The position numbers and the translations under genes are program-made. From Castanea sativa (lineage: Eukaryota; Streptophyta; Magnoliopsida; Fagales; Fagaceae): a DNA stretch of 64,000 nt. How positions within the stretch are numbered: the first letter of the stretch is position 1; each line of letters starts with the position of its first letter. The notes beneath the pieces are model-generated. The model worked only from the letters and a program-made list of their open reading frames with translations, made no database searches and was not told the origin of the DNA. The stretch spans positions 32,675,373-32,739,372 of the forward strand of contig NC_134019.1 of NCBI RefSeq assembly GCF_040712315.1, given 5' to 3'. Below are positions 1 to 12,600 of the stretch, piece by piece.

Positions 1-23
1 GACAACTCGAGACTAACTAAAAT

Positions 24-37
24 ATTACAAAAATTGT
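24..37. repeat. SINE target-site duplication, left copy
   Basis: Fourteen bases identical to 198-211, bracketing the SINE. Confidence 0.9.
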
Positions 38-197
38 GAGTTCCAGTTAACTCAGCTGGTAAAGTTTTTGATAGTTGTATAAGAGATCTGGGGTTCAATC
101 TCCGCTTACACCAAAAATTGATTGATACTTTGGTCTGATCATAAAGAGTTATTATTAGAAGCGGACGTCATAGGTTGAACCTCTCTAAAAAAAAAAA
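38..197 (+). mobile_element. tRNA-derived SINE, full length
   Basis: A short non-autonomous retroposon of about 160 bp. Its head resembles a tRNA promoter: an A-box-like TAACTCAGCTGG (about 48-59) and a B-box-like GGTTCAATC (92-100). A tRNA-unrelated body follows and it ends in an A-run (about 187-197). Perfect 14-bp flanking copies of ATTACAAAAATTGT at 24-37 and 198-211 are its target-site duplication, so both ends are fixed. Such elements are transcribed by RNA polymerase III and mobilised by LINE enzymes in trans; that is family knowledge. The tRNA fold is not intact, so this is not a tRNA gene. Confidence 0.9.
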
Positions 198-211
198 ATT
201 ACAAAAATTGT
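198..211. repeat. SINE target-site duplication, right copy
   Basis: Fourteen bases identical to 24-37, directly after the SINE A-tail. Confidence 0.9.
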
Positions 212-285
212 TATAAAAAAAAAATGATGCTAAACTAAAAAAAAAAAAAAAAACACTTTACAGAAGTGAAGAGGAAAGAAAGCAA

Positions 286-480
286 GACACGTGTCAACTC
301 ACAAAACCGATACGTTGGTTTTAAGCTAACGAGTCCGAGTCAAAGTCAGAGTCGGGAACGCGCTAAAAAGAAACCGACTCTGAATTTCGCGAAAACCGAC
401 TCTGGATTTCGCCGACCGAGTTTGCTATATATACCCACCCAACCCTCCTCATATTTCATAACTTGTTTTTTATTTTTTTC
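286..480 (+). promoter_or_regulatory. Promoter-like block ahead of the T-rich array
   Basis: This stretch is markedly less AT-rich than its surroundings. It contains the palindrome GACACGTGTC (286-295) with a G-box CACGTG core at 288-293, and a TTTCGCGAAA palindrome (385-394) resembling an E2F-type site. Two imperfect direct repeats of AACCGACTCTGAATTTCGC type lie at about 372-391 and 395-414. A TATATATA box sits at 426-433. A pyrimidine-rich leader follows, and GTAAGA at 481 could be the donor of a leader intron. I infer a plant RNA polymerase II promoter firing rightward into the array. No start site can be seen directly. Confidence 0.5.
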
Positions 481-3400
481 GTAAGATTTTCTATTCGGTA
501 CCGATTGCGATGATATTTTTCAATACGTCTATGATTGCTTTCAGAGATTCAGGTTTTCTTTGTTACGAATCAGAGATTCAGGTTTTCTTTGTTACGAATC
601 GGATATGATTTATACGTCCATGATTGCTTTCAGAGATTCAGGTTTTCTTTGTTACAAATCGGATATGATTTTGTTGATGCTATCTTGTAGAAAAGAGCTT
701 TAAGCTTTCAGAGTTACATGGATTTATATTTATACTTGCATATTAGGGTTTTGATTTTTTCAATACCTGGCGATTTTCTAGGTTTTCTTTCAAGAAATTG
801 CAAAGGGATTTCAGACTTATATGGATATATCTTGTATACCTTCGCGATCAGTGATCGCTCTGTTTTTCTTTGCTCTGGTTTTCTAGAGCTTACCTTGGTT
901 TCGTTCAAGAAGCTGGTCATCGTTTTTTTGAGAATTTGCAGAGGGAGACGGTATTGATTTATTGCTTTATTGTGTATGCCTTTTGTGGAAGAGAGTTTTC
1001 CTTTCAGAACCATATGGATTTATCTCCTATTCTGAGTTCATGTTAAAAATTTCAACTGCAAGAAAATTTGAGTCCGTGGCAGGGGTTTGATTTGGCGATA
1101 AGCTTCTTTTTGTTGTTGTTTTGAAGAAGAATTATAGGGATAGTTTTCTGCTTGTTTTAATCCATTCTAATACTTGGCCTGTGACTGCTTTTGTTGACTG
1201 CTTCTAGGCTTTGGTTTTCAAGGGGACTATAAATTCTGGTTCACTCAGTAGGGGTTGAAACTTCCATTGCATCTCTTGTCTTGTTCAATATTTGGTAACA
1301 ACCTCTTATTGGTGTTGGCTTTCTGGGAAATACATATCATAATCTTAGATTGTTGGAGATGTTCGTTTTGTAGTTTTGTGAGGACAATTTTTTTTATCAT
1401 TTTGATCTTGATGTGTGTACAGCAGTCAAAATTGTAAAAAAAAAAAAAAAAAAAAAATTTGTTATTCCATTGATTTCACGTTTTTTTCACACAAGTCTTT
1501 CAATATACTGATCCATACTATACATTCTCCATTCTATTTATTCTATAGATTTTGGTCCTTAGCAGCTATGTTAAGAGTTTGCATCATAGGTTTCAATTAC
1601 CAAGGAGCTAATTTGTTCAGAAAGGTTTGCATCATAGTTCGTAACCTTAGATTCTTGCTAATTAATTTCCTAGTTGCAGAACGTGAGTGGGTCGATACTG
1701 TCATTGTCTAATGAAGTCCATTTTCAGGCTGAAGTTTTTGCCATTTTGGACTCATAATTGAGCTGTGAATGACATGCTTCTGTATAAGTTGGTGATATCT
1801 ATTTTGTTGTTTTATGTGGACAATGTTTGATTATTTATCTTGATCTGTCTACAGGAGTGGAAACTGATTTGGACTTTCTTGTACTTGAGCAGTCGAGTTT
1901 GTGCAGAAGTCTTAACTCTATCTCAAACTTAAACTGTGTAGACTACAACAATAAGAAAACTCATATTGTCTTGAATTTTGCATTTTGCTTATAAGTCCTT
2001 TAATATAGTGTTCCCACTAACTGTGATATTACACCATTCTTTGTTCAATTTATTTATAGGTTTTGGTCCTCGATAGCTGTTTTAAGGCATTTGTTTTGGT
2101 GAAGTTGGCTTTCCTTGATCGATTTGGTTCTTGTCTAGCACGATTCCTTATTGTTGGCTCGCTGGTAATTATGAATTTTAAAAAGTTAAAATAACATTGT
2201 AAAAAAAAAAAAAAGCGGTGCTTCCATTATGTGTATTTTAGGACCCATTTGTTTGGCTTTATAACTAATACCAGCATTACTCGGCGTTTTTGTTCCAGTT
2301 CCTTTTCATTACTTGGCGTTTTTGTTCCAGTTCCTTTTTCTAACTGCCATCTACATGCACTTATTACAACTTTTAAGAACCTAAGATCGTCAATTTTGTC
2401 ATTGGACAGTCATATAAGATAAGAGCTGCCAGCTTTAAAAATGGTTGTTTGAATGCCAGAAAAATGTAAGATTTACCTTGTAGGGAAGTGTTCTTCTATT
2501 CGTTATGCAACTTTTGCAATTGTAGGTGCATGTGAAAAAATCTCACTGGAATATTTTTTTTGGTGCTTGGCAGCTTAAGGCTTGTTGTTCTTGTTGGCAG
2601 CATAAGTGATGGAGTTTAGTTTGGCGATAAGCAATCTTTTCTTTTCCCCTTGTTTTCTTTATTCTCTCCTTCAATCATATGAATTATAAGGATATTTTCC
2701 CTATTGTTTTCCAATATTGGCAATATATGCTTTTTTTTTTTTTAGGATTTGGTTTCCTTGAGGATTATAAATTTCAGTCTCACTCAACGAGGGTTCGAAA
2801 GTTTCATTGAAATTCTTGTCCTTTTGTCCTGCTTTCTAGTTCGACTTTAGTCTTTCTATTTTGGCAAGCTTATATCTAATTCGTATGTGGTAATACCTTT
2901 TATTAGTGAGGATAGTACTTGTGGCGATATGCATGAGTTGGGCTTTAAATTTTCATTATAGTCAATACAATTTATTGTCATTGGCAGCCAATATGAGATA
3001 AGATCTGGATGCCTTAAAAATAGCTGTTCTCTAATACATGGGAAGTTTAGGTCTGTGCTTCCTTATACCTACTCTATAGGTTAGTTGGTTGGGTTTCAAA
3101 GTTATGTAGTTTTCTCTTGTATTGTTGGATCATGCTCTGGGATAGGAGGGTTTTTATTCGTTACCCCTAAATTAATTTGTTTAATATGTGTAGGCATGGT
3201 ATGTCTACTTGGGATGGAGTTTGATGAGGACCTAAGGCAATACCTTAATCTTTTTTTATCAATTGATTTCACTATTCTCTTCATAATAGCTGAATGATAA
3301 TGTTTCTACTTGTGTGTTTTTTTATTTTCTTGGCCTGCAGCATCACTTTGTTAATTGAAGTCTTGCCTTTTGTTTTCTATTTCATCATCGATGCATTTTT

Positions 3401-4945
3401 GTCAGCCTGCAACTTGAGAGTTTTATTATATCTTGCTATTTGTTGGTAGTCACAATTCTTGAATATTGATGTGTCTACAAATGGGGAAATTGTGATTTAC
3501 AATCTTGATGTTTCTACAGCAGGGTAAACGGTGATTTAGTTGAGCAATAAAGTGCTTAGAAGCCTTGAATTCTTATATGAGGACCTAAGGCAGTAATCGC
3601 TTGAATTTTTTAATGTTTCTGCTTGAATGTTTCTCTAGTTAGTGCTAAACAATGGAGTTTCATCATGTCTTGCCATCTATTGCTAATTCAAAGACTTTAA
3701 TCATGATGTGTCTACAGGTGGAAAAATTATGATTTACTTTTTCAGCAAGAGTGTGTAGAAGTCTTTTGATTATCGCTCTCTTTTGATTTCACGTTTTTAT
3801 ACCCTTGAACATGATCTTGTCCCTTGTTCAATTTAATTTATGGACTTTGTTTCTTTGCAGATTTTTTAAGGCATGTATGTTGGGTCGATGTCTGCTTTTC
3901 TAGATCAATTTGATCCTCTTTATTAGGAGCCCAAATACGTATGTATACTGTCTCTTCCTTTATTGTTGTCTGGCAGGTTATTATGTGTTCCAAGTATTTA
4001 AAATTCAATTTGTAAATGAAAATTGCTGCTTGAACTTTAATAAACTCCAGCACTACTCAGCATGATTGTCCTGGTTCCTTTTTCTATTGCTATCAACTTG
4101 CACTCATGACAACTTTAGAACTTAAGATCATTTTTTTCTATTGCCATCAGCTTTGGTCTATATTGAGAAAAATAAATAATAAATTGTGATTTATTATTGG
4201 GCAATCATATAGGTTAAACATTTGCATTCTTTAAACATGGCTGCTCTTTAAATTCTAGAACAGTACATGTGTATGCTTCCTTGTGTCTTTTGTATAGGTT
4301 TCAAAGTTATAACTTCTATGGATGTGGTTTGTATAGTTGGACTGTGTGGTGGTGATATTTTGGGGTTTATGGCTCTGTTGCCCCAATTCTTGTGTTTAAA
4401 AAATTTCGTGCTTGGATGGCAAAGTTTGATGGGGGACCTCAGGTAATGAGCTCTCTTTATGTTTTGATTTCATTATTTTTTTTTTCTTAATTTGAAGTTT
4501 TAAGTATTAGAGCAAGATAGTTATGAGTTAGAAAAACAATTTGTTGGACTGACACTGGGTTGTGAACAGGCTTCTAGTGCAGCTGTGTTTTAGTTTTTGG
4601 TTTTGATCCTAATACTCCTTTAACTACATGCTTGACCTTAAAGAGGTTTTTGGTTTTCTGTTTTATATACGTGTGTGTGTGTGTATATATATTTATATAT
4701 ATTATTTCTTTGTAATCTTAAAAAAAAATGACACTAATTATTTTAATCTATGTCTTTATTATTGGAGATTGGATGTCTTGTTTGTCTACTTTGTCAGTTT
4801 TTTTTTTTTTTAAATTTTTAATTTTTATTTATAAATTTAAGTGGTGATGCATTTATGGTACTTCAGCTAGGTTGATTTTGTTCGGTTGCTTCTTGACGAA
4901 ACATGCTTTTGTGTAGTCTTGCTCTTTATAATATTTTTTGTTTTA

Positions 4946-5182
4946 CAGCATTTGGCCTCTTTTAGTGGCACTTTGTTTGACTGGGCTAGGGCTTGGGGAC
5001 TCACCTCTAGTGATTCTCTCCCTATATTCCTTAGCTCTGTCCTGTGTTCTTAGTTTTTTTTTTTTTTTTTTAATCTTTTTTCTTTCGCTCTTCCTTTTGT
5101 ATTTTTCTCTCTGCCTTATGTTTTTCTGCATAAGGCAGTGTTCTTGAATATATATCTTTATTACCTATAAAAAAAAATTTAT
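4946..5182 (+). mobile_element. LINE 3' end, 5'-truncated
   Basis: The plus strand encodes a recognisable plant L1-type ORF2 C-terminus, with phrases such as SGTLFDWARAWG and LTSSDSLP around 4,965-5,030. A T-rich 3' UTR follows, then ATCTTTATTACCTATAAAAAA, which is the tail of the element. The related array copy at about 18,590-18,650 reads through the same place without this piece and so looks like the empty site. The minus-strand LINE at 16.2-16.8 kb encodes a very similar C-terminus. Confidence 0.75.
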
Positions 5183-5189
5183 TTATTTT

Positions 5190-8100
5190 ATCCTTAAAAA
5201 GTAAAATCTTATAATTTATAGTTATCCTAAACTATGTAGCTGGGATTCTTTTTTTCAATTTGCTCATGTAGGTCATCTTTCATGTAGCACTTGTGCATTG
5301 TCTTCTTGTCTTGTTTCTATTGATGTTTTCTTGCTGCTAGTGGAACCTGTTTATGTAATGTTAGCAGCTCTATTTCTAGTTAGGTTTGTCACATTGTCTG
5401 TATGCAGGAAGCAAGAAATTTTTTTTTTGGGTGCTTCACAGCTTAAGCAGCTGAGTTCGGCGATTCTCTCTTTTTCTTGCCCTTTGTTTTTCTCTCCTTC
5501 AAGCATAAGAATTTTAAGGATACATTTTGTTTGTTTTAATTCTGTCTAATACTTGGGTTTGTGACTGAATTTCCTAGGTTTCATTTTCGAGAAGGATTAT
5601 AATTTCGAGTCTTACAAAGTGATGGTTTGAAATTTCTATTGCAATTCTTCTTCCTTTGTCTTATTTTATTTTTGGTCATTATGTGTTGACAACCTCAATA
5701 ATGAATTCACAGCTTAATCTAACAATGCTTATTATTTCTGTAGTCCACAATTATAATCGTAGTGTGTCTTGAATATGGTTTATGAGGGAAAGCTTTTGCC
5801 TTTTCTTCTCCTGGCATTTGTGGGCTTTCTGGGAGTTACAGTGGTATGCATCGTAATTTGTTAACTTGGATTGTTGGTACTTGATTTCCTTGTCCCCCAA
5901 TATTTGGCAATAGAGAAGAGATGGGCTTTCTGAGTTAGAAGGATTTATCTTTATATTTGTTGCATTCTTTGAAATATTGTAGTTTTTTCATTTGTTGTTT
6001 TGCAAGTCCTGTGATTCTTTGTGCATGTTACAATTCTATTACTCATATGTCTATAATTTTTTTTTTTCTTCTGCTGTACTTGGCAGTTTAAGCAGCCAAG
6101 TTTGATTAGGTTGATAAATTCTCTTTTTCTCCTGCTTTCATCGTTCTCTTTTGCAATCATGAGAACTTAAAATTCTTTTGGCTTGTTTAATTTCTTTTGA
6201 AATATATAGTTCTTTCATTTGTTGTTTTGCAACTTCTGCAATTCACATGTTAAAAATCTATTCTTTTATCTACAAAAATTAGTTTTTTATTTATTTTATT
6301 TTAATTTTTGCATTTGTGCTAACCAGCTTTAATTAACTGAACTTTTCATTTGGTGATAAGCTCTGTTTTCTGCCCGCTTTCATTATTCTCTCTTGCAATC
6401 ATAAGAATTATAAATTTTTTGTATTGTTTTAATTCTTTTTAATACTTGGGCCTGTAAATTCTTTTCTTAGGCTTTGGTTTCCTTGACAGCCATATATTCA
6501 TGTCTCACCTAGAGAGGGCTTGAAATTTCCCTTACAATTCTTCTTGTTTCTTTATCTTCTCTTGTTTAAATTTTGGTCATTCAATTCAGACGCGGTAATG
6601 CCCGTTGATGTTGAGGGACAGATATATTAACAAAGTTTTTGACCTTAATATGGTTGCCAGGGAAAATAATACAGCTTTTTGGGTTCATCCTATAACACGT
6701 GAGTTAGGCTTTCTAGGAATGACGGTGCATGGTTTCCTTTTAAGGCATTTGTTGAGGGACAGGTAGATTAAGAATGGTCCAGGTACGTATGACTTCATTC
6801 CATTTATTTAATAGTTTTGGGTGCATGGTTTATTTATATTTTTTTTATTTATTTATTTTTTTTAAAGGTGTTTGTTGTAGCAAGCTTCTGTAGATCATAT
6901 TTTTTTGCTACAATTCTGTAGATCAATTGGTTTCTTCTATTGGAGCATAAATATGTAAAGTTTCCTTTCCCTTATTGTTGGCTGGCAGGTAATTATGGGT
7001 CTAAAATTTAAAACTCTTTTCTTGTTCTCTTGATTTCACTTTTTGCACATACATCTTTTAATATATTGTGCCCTCAAAAGCAATACTAGTTCCTTGTTGC
7101 TCCAAACTTTTGTAGAGATCGATTGATGCTGAATGTGGTTTAATTTGGGGCCATTTTAGGTTCGCAAGGTCATCGCTTATTGGAATGTGGTAATTTCTCT
7201 TATTGGTATGGTGCAGGTAGATTGATGCTGATCTTGTGGGGTTGCCCAGGTAGAATTCTTCAGGTTATTGGTTTGTCCTGTGATTGGCTTGACTTAGGCT
7301 TTTTGTGAATCAAATTTTTTTAACTTACACATTGGTCTTTGCATTATTATTTGTAAAAATTCTGTGAATCAAATTCTTTTTATTTATGTATTTGGTTTTT
7401 GCATCATTATTTGTAAAAATGGTATGTTGATTGATTGATTTCCTGGTCATAGGAATGTGTGAGTAGATGCCATCCATGTCCAACTAAGATTCCCCCCCCC
7501 CCCCTTCCTTATAAAAAAAACTGATGTTTAAAATGGGGGAAAAAAATTAAGCACATGGCATATTAGTTCGATTGGTGGAAAAAAAAAAATTTAAGTAGTA
7601 TATTTCTATTATTACATTTGGGTAGGTTAGAAATGGTGACAAATAAAAGGATTACGAATAGAAATCTTCTTATACTTTTTCTTTTCCTATAGAAAATACA
7701 AAATTTTCATTTACTACAGAAGATTTCTATTATTACACAGGTGAGAAATAGTGACAAATAGTCTTCAAAAAAAAAAAAAAAAAAAAAAAAAAAACAGAAG
7801 AAAAGAAACAATTACTAACATTGGAGAAGAGTCCCTTAAAAAAGTTTGCAAGTGCACTTGAATTGTTGATTTTGTAGATTGATAAAATGGCATGTTCATC
7901 TTACTTTTACTTTTTTTTCCTAATGATAATTATTGCACATCATCTTTATTTTTACATAAAAAAATAAGAACACATTAATATATTTTGTATATTTTACATG
8001 AATTTTATTTTAACGTCAATTTCATTATCATTCCTCAACTTTTTTTGATAGAGCATCATTCAACTCTCTTTTAAAGGCAAATTATGTTGAATCTTATATT

Positions 8101-9000
8101 GTTCATTATTAATTGAGATGGGTCATTTTATAAATGATTTTGAAAATTTATTTCTTTAATCTTATTAGAGAAATTAAATTGCTACTTTTCAAGGCATTTG
8201 TTGCTGCAAATTTGGCGTCTTGTTCAGTTTGCTTGAGTCTTTATCCTTGTTATCTTTTTCTTTTTTCTTTTTATAATTTTTTGAGTTGACTTGTATTCTT
8301 TTAATTTGAGATTGGATTATGTGTAGTATCAGTCTGCATTATTGGGATTTATCTATTTGTATGGGTTTGATGTAATGGGGTTCACTTGTGGCCTTATTCT
8401 AATTAAGGCTAATTTGATTTTCTTCTCTTTTCAATCATAAATATGATTTGTTACATGGATTTGCCTTTATATTTGTTGGATTCTACTGAAATATAGTAGT
8501 TCTAGTTCTTTTTATTTGTTCTGTCATTCTTAGGGCATGTTAAAAATCTATCCCTCATAAGTCTACAGGAATTGGCATTTTCTTTTTGGGTCCTTAGTAG
8601 AAGTGGCTGAGTTTGATATAGTGATAAGCTCACTTTTCTCATTGTTCTCTCTTGCAATCATAAGAACTATACAATTTTGTTCTTTTTAAATTCTTTATAA
8701 TTTACCTGTCCCACATTAACCATCATTACTAGAGAATAATAATACTGGTTTTTGCTTTTATCCTGCTATGATTTGCATGAGTTGGGCTTTCTAGGAACAA
8801 CATGTATCGAACTTATGTCTCTAGAATTGCATCATGGTTTGAGCACTGATTGACTTGTTTCTTTATAAGCTGTTGATGTCCATTTTGTTGTTTTGTTTGT
8901 ACAATGTTGATTATTTTAATCTTGATCTGTCTACAGCAGGAAACTCTTCTGCAACAAGTATTTAAAAAACTGTGTAGATGACCAAAGTAGGATTTTGGAA
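5190..9000 (+). other. Unit-1-specific part of the array, no gene
   Basis: T-rich intron-like modules continue. The stretch near 5,200-5,560 is clearly related to about 18,640-18,850. A C-run lies at 7,491-7,504 and an A-run at about 7,769-7,794. No coding region is credible on either strand; small open frames here are low-complexity. Confidence 0.6.
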
Positions 9001-9662
9001 TGTGAGATTTGGATATGGTTCTAACCTTCAGGATATTGCCCAAACAATCTAAATCTTGCGCATGACTTTGACAGCTTGAGACTTATACATAGGAAAGCTA
9101 AAACTGTAGAGAATATGGAGATTGAGTTCCATTAAAAAGCCATAATCACAGTCCTCTTTTTTTTTTTTTTTTTCTACCTTTATTAAAAAGACAGTCACAA
9201 TGGGGGGCATTGCAGGAGATATTGTGGGGGAAATGGAATTCGAAGACAATAATTTCGAAAAATGTATGTAAAAGGTTCCAAAAAGTTTAGCAATAATTCT
9301 GGTATAAACATATATATGGGTCAGTGAATGTCATACTTGTGCTTTTTTATTTGTAGCTGCATTGGTCCTCCTTTTTTCCTTATATATTTATCGGAGTGCC
9401 CCATATCTTGGGGTTCTCTTCTGTCCAGCACTAAATCTCTTTTTATTGTGTTAGAGGAATCTGTTAATGTTGGGATAAAAGGGAGCATGAACCCAACAGC
9501 TCTCCCAAGGCTAAGAAAGGTCATGATGTTGGGGATATACTAGTTGCTTTTCTTTCCAGACTTGCAAAAGCAATATCAAGATTTTTAATCGTCTTATTTG
9601 CACTTTTGTCAATGTTGTTTCCAAATTATATATTTCTTATTTTATTCTTTCATATTATTTTA

Positions 9663-12600
9663 CGATGATATCTTTCAATTCGTCTATGATTGCTCTCAAA
9701 GATTCAGGTTTTCTTTGTTACGAATCGGATATGATTTTGTTGATGCTATCTTGTAGAAAAGAGCTTTAAGCTTTCAGAGTTACATGGATTTATGTTTATA
9801 CTTGCAAATTAGGGTTTTTTTTTTTTTTCAATACCTGGCAATTTTTTAGGTTTTCTTACAAGAAATAGCAAAGGGATTTCAGACTTATATGGATTTATCT
9901 TTGTAGACGTTGGTGATCGCTCTGTTTTTAAGCTGTCAGAGTTACATGGATTTATGTTAATACTTGAAAATTAGTATTTCTTACAATACCTTGGCGATTT
10001 TCTAGGTTTGTTTCAAGAAATAACAGGAATTTCAGAATTATATGGATTTATCTTGTATACCTTGGTTTTCTTTGCTCTGGTTTTTTAGGGTTAACCTGGG
10101 TTTTTTTCAAGAAGCTGGTTATTGTTTTTTTGAGAAATTGCAGAGGGAGACGTTATTGATTTATTGCTTAATTGTGTATGCCTCTTGTGGAAGAGAGTTT
10201 TCCTTTTAAAACTATATGGATTTATCTTTTATCGCAACTAAAGTACAAGAACTTTCTGTTTCCACAGCAGGGTTTGATTTGGCGATAAGCTTCATTTTTG
10301 TTATTTTAAAGAAGAAATATAGGGATAGTTTTCTGCTTGTTTTAATTCATTCTAATACTTGACCTGTAACTGCTTTTCTAGGCTTTGGTTTTCAAGAGGA
10401 CTATAAATTCTGGCTTACTCAGTAAGGGTTGAAACTTCCATTGCATCTCGTCTTGTATAATATTTGGTAACACTCTTATTGGTGTGGGCTTTCTAGGAAA
10501 TACATATCATAATCTGGTTGCTGATTGATGTCATAGAAAGTGGGTGAGAAGATACCGTTCTTAGTATGAACTATTCTGGATTCATATTTATCTGCTGAGG
10601 TACATATGCTTTTTCAAAAGCTGGAGATGTCTGTTTTGTGGTTTTGTGAGGACAATTTTTTATCATTTTGATGATCTTGATATGTATTATAATTTGGAGT
10701 TGGGCTTTATTCACTTTAACAATAAATAAAAATTATGTTATTATTGATTTCACATTTTTTAATAAGTCTTTCAATGCATTGTTCCCTACTATACATTCTC
10801 TTTTCCATTTATTTTATAGATTTTGGTCTTCAGCAGCTGTTTTAAGGTGTTTGCATCATGGGTTTTGATTACCACGGAGCTAATTCGTTCAGAAAGGTTT
10901 GCATCATATTTTGTAACCTTAGATTGTTGCTAATTAATTTCCTAGTTGTAGAAAGTGAGTGGGTAGATACTTTCATTGTCCAACCAAGTCCATTTTCAGG
11001 CTGAAGTTTTTGCCATTTTGGACTCATATTTGAGCTGTTTGATTATTTATCTTGATCTTTCTGCAGGTGTGGAAACTGATTTGCACTTTCTTGTACTTGA
11101 GCAGTTGAGTTTGTGTAGAAGTCTTAAATCTTTCTCAAACTTTAACTGTGTAGACTACAACAATAAGAAAATCATACTGTCTTGAATTTTATATTTTCCT
11201 TACAAGTCCTTTTATATAGTGTTCCCACTAACTGTGATATGATGCTATTCCTTGTTCAATTTATTTATAGGTTTTGGTCCTCGATAGCTATTTTAAGGCA
11301 CTTGTTTTGGTGAAGTTGGCTTTCCTTGATTGATTTGGTTCTTGTCTATAGGAGCACGATTCCTTATTGTTGGCTCACTGGTAATTATGAGTTTTAAAAA
11401 GTTAAATGAACATTGTAAAAAAAAAAAAAAAACTGGTGCTTCCATTATGTGTATTTTAGGATCCATTTGTTAGGCTTTAACTAATCCCAGCATTACTCGG
11501 CATTTTTGTTCCACTTCCTTTTTTCTAACTGCCATCTACATGCACTTATTACAACTTTTTAAGAATCTACGATCGTCAATTTGGTCATTGGGCAGTCATA
11601 TAAGATAAGAGCTGCCAGCTTTAAAAATGAATGCCAGAAAAATATAAGATTTATATTGTATGGAATAGTTCTTCTATTCGTTATGCAACTTCTTGTTCTT
11701 GTTTTTGGTGCTTGGCAGCTTAAGGCTTGTTGTTCTTGTTGGCAGCTTAAGTGATGGAGTTTAGTTTGACGATAAGCAATCTTTTCTTTCCCCCTTGTTT
11801 TCTTTATTCTCTCCTTCGATCATATGAACTATAAGGATATTTTCCCTATCGTTTTCTAATATTGGGCAATATTTGCTTCTTTCTTTTTTTTTTTTTTTTT
11901 TTTTTTTTTTTCCAGATTTGGTTTCCTTGAGGATTATAAATTTCAGTCTCACTCATTGAGGGTTCAAAAGTTCCATGGAAATTCGTATCCTTTTGTCCTG
12001 CTTTATAGTTCTACTTTAGTCATTCTATTTTGGCAAGCTTATATCTAATTCGTATATGGTAATACCTTTTATTAGTGTGGGTAGTTCTTGTCGTGATTTG
12101 CATGAGTTGGGCTTTGAATTTTCATTATCGTCAATATTGATGTATTGTCATTGGCAGCCAATATGAGATAAGATCTAAATACAAGGAAGTTTTGTTCTGT
12201 GCTTCCTTATACCTACTCTATAGGTTAGTTGGTTGGGTTTCAAAGTTATGTAGATTTCTCTTGTATTGTTGGATCATGCTCTTGGATAGGAGGGTTTTTA
12301 TGATTTTGTTACCCCTAAATTAATCTGCTTGATATGTGTAGGTATGGTATGTCTACTTGGGATGGAGTTTGATGAGGACCTAAGGCAATAATCTCTCTCT
12401 ATCAATTGATTTTGCTATTTACTTCATAATAGCTGAATGATAACGTTTCTGCTTGTGTGTTTATTTTAGTTCGTAGGCCTGCAGCTTCGTTTTGTTAATT
12501 GAAGTCTTGCTATTTGTTGTCTATTTCATCATTGATGTCTTTTTTGTCAACCTGCAACTAGACAATTATTATATCTTGCTATTTGTTGGGAATTCTTGAT

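Larger units (their letters stand above)
508..9662 (+). repeat. Tandem segmental duplication, unit 1
   Basis: Starts at CGATGATAT (508) and ends at ATTATTTTAC (9662), directly abutting unit 2. Colinear near-identical stretches include the leader at 520-800 against 9,670-9,850, 1,840-4,140 against 11,050-13,510, and 9,010-9,660 against 14,225-14,843. Unit 1 also has a local triplication of a block containing TTCAGGTTTTCTTTGTTAC (about 550, 581 and 640) that is single in unit 2. The middle part (about 4,893-9,000) has no counterpart in unit 2. Confidence 0.85.

Noticed and set aside
45..118. Possible tRNA gene
   Set aside because: The A- and B-box-like text belongs to a SINE: it has an unrelated body, an A-tail and a 14-bp target duplication, and the cloverleaf arms do not pair well.
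3222..3294. TGATGA ... CTGA spacing resembling a snoRNA in the array
   Set aside because: The segment is conserved only because it lies in the duplicated module. Related modules change TGATGA to TGATGG and lose the CTGA, and no terminal stem is visible.
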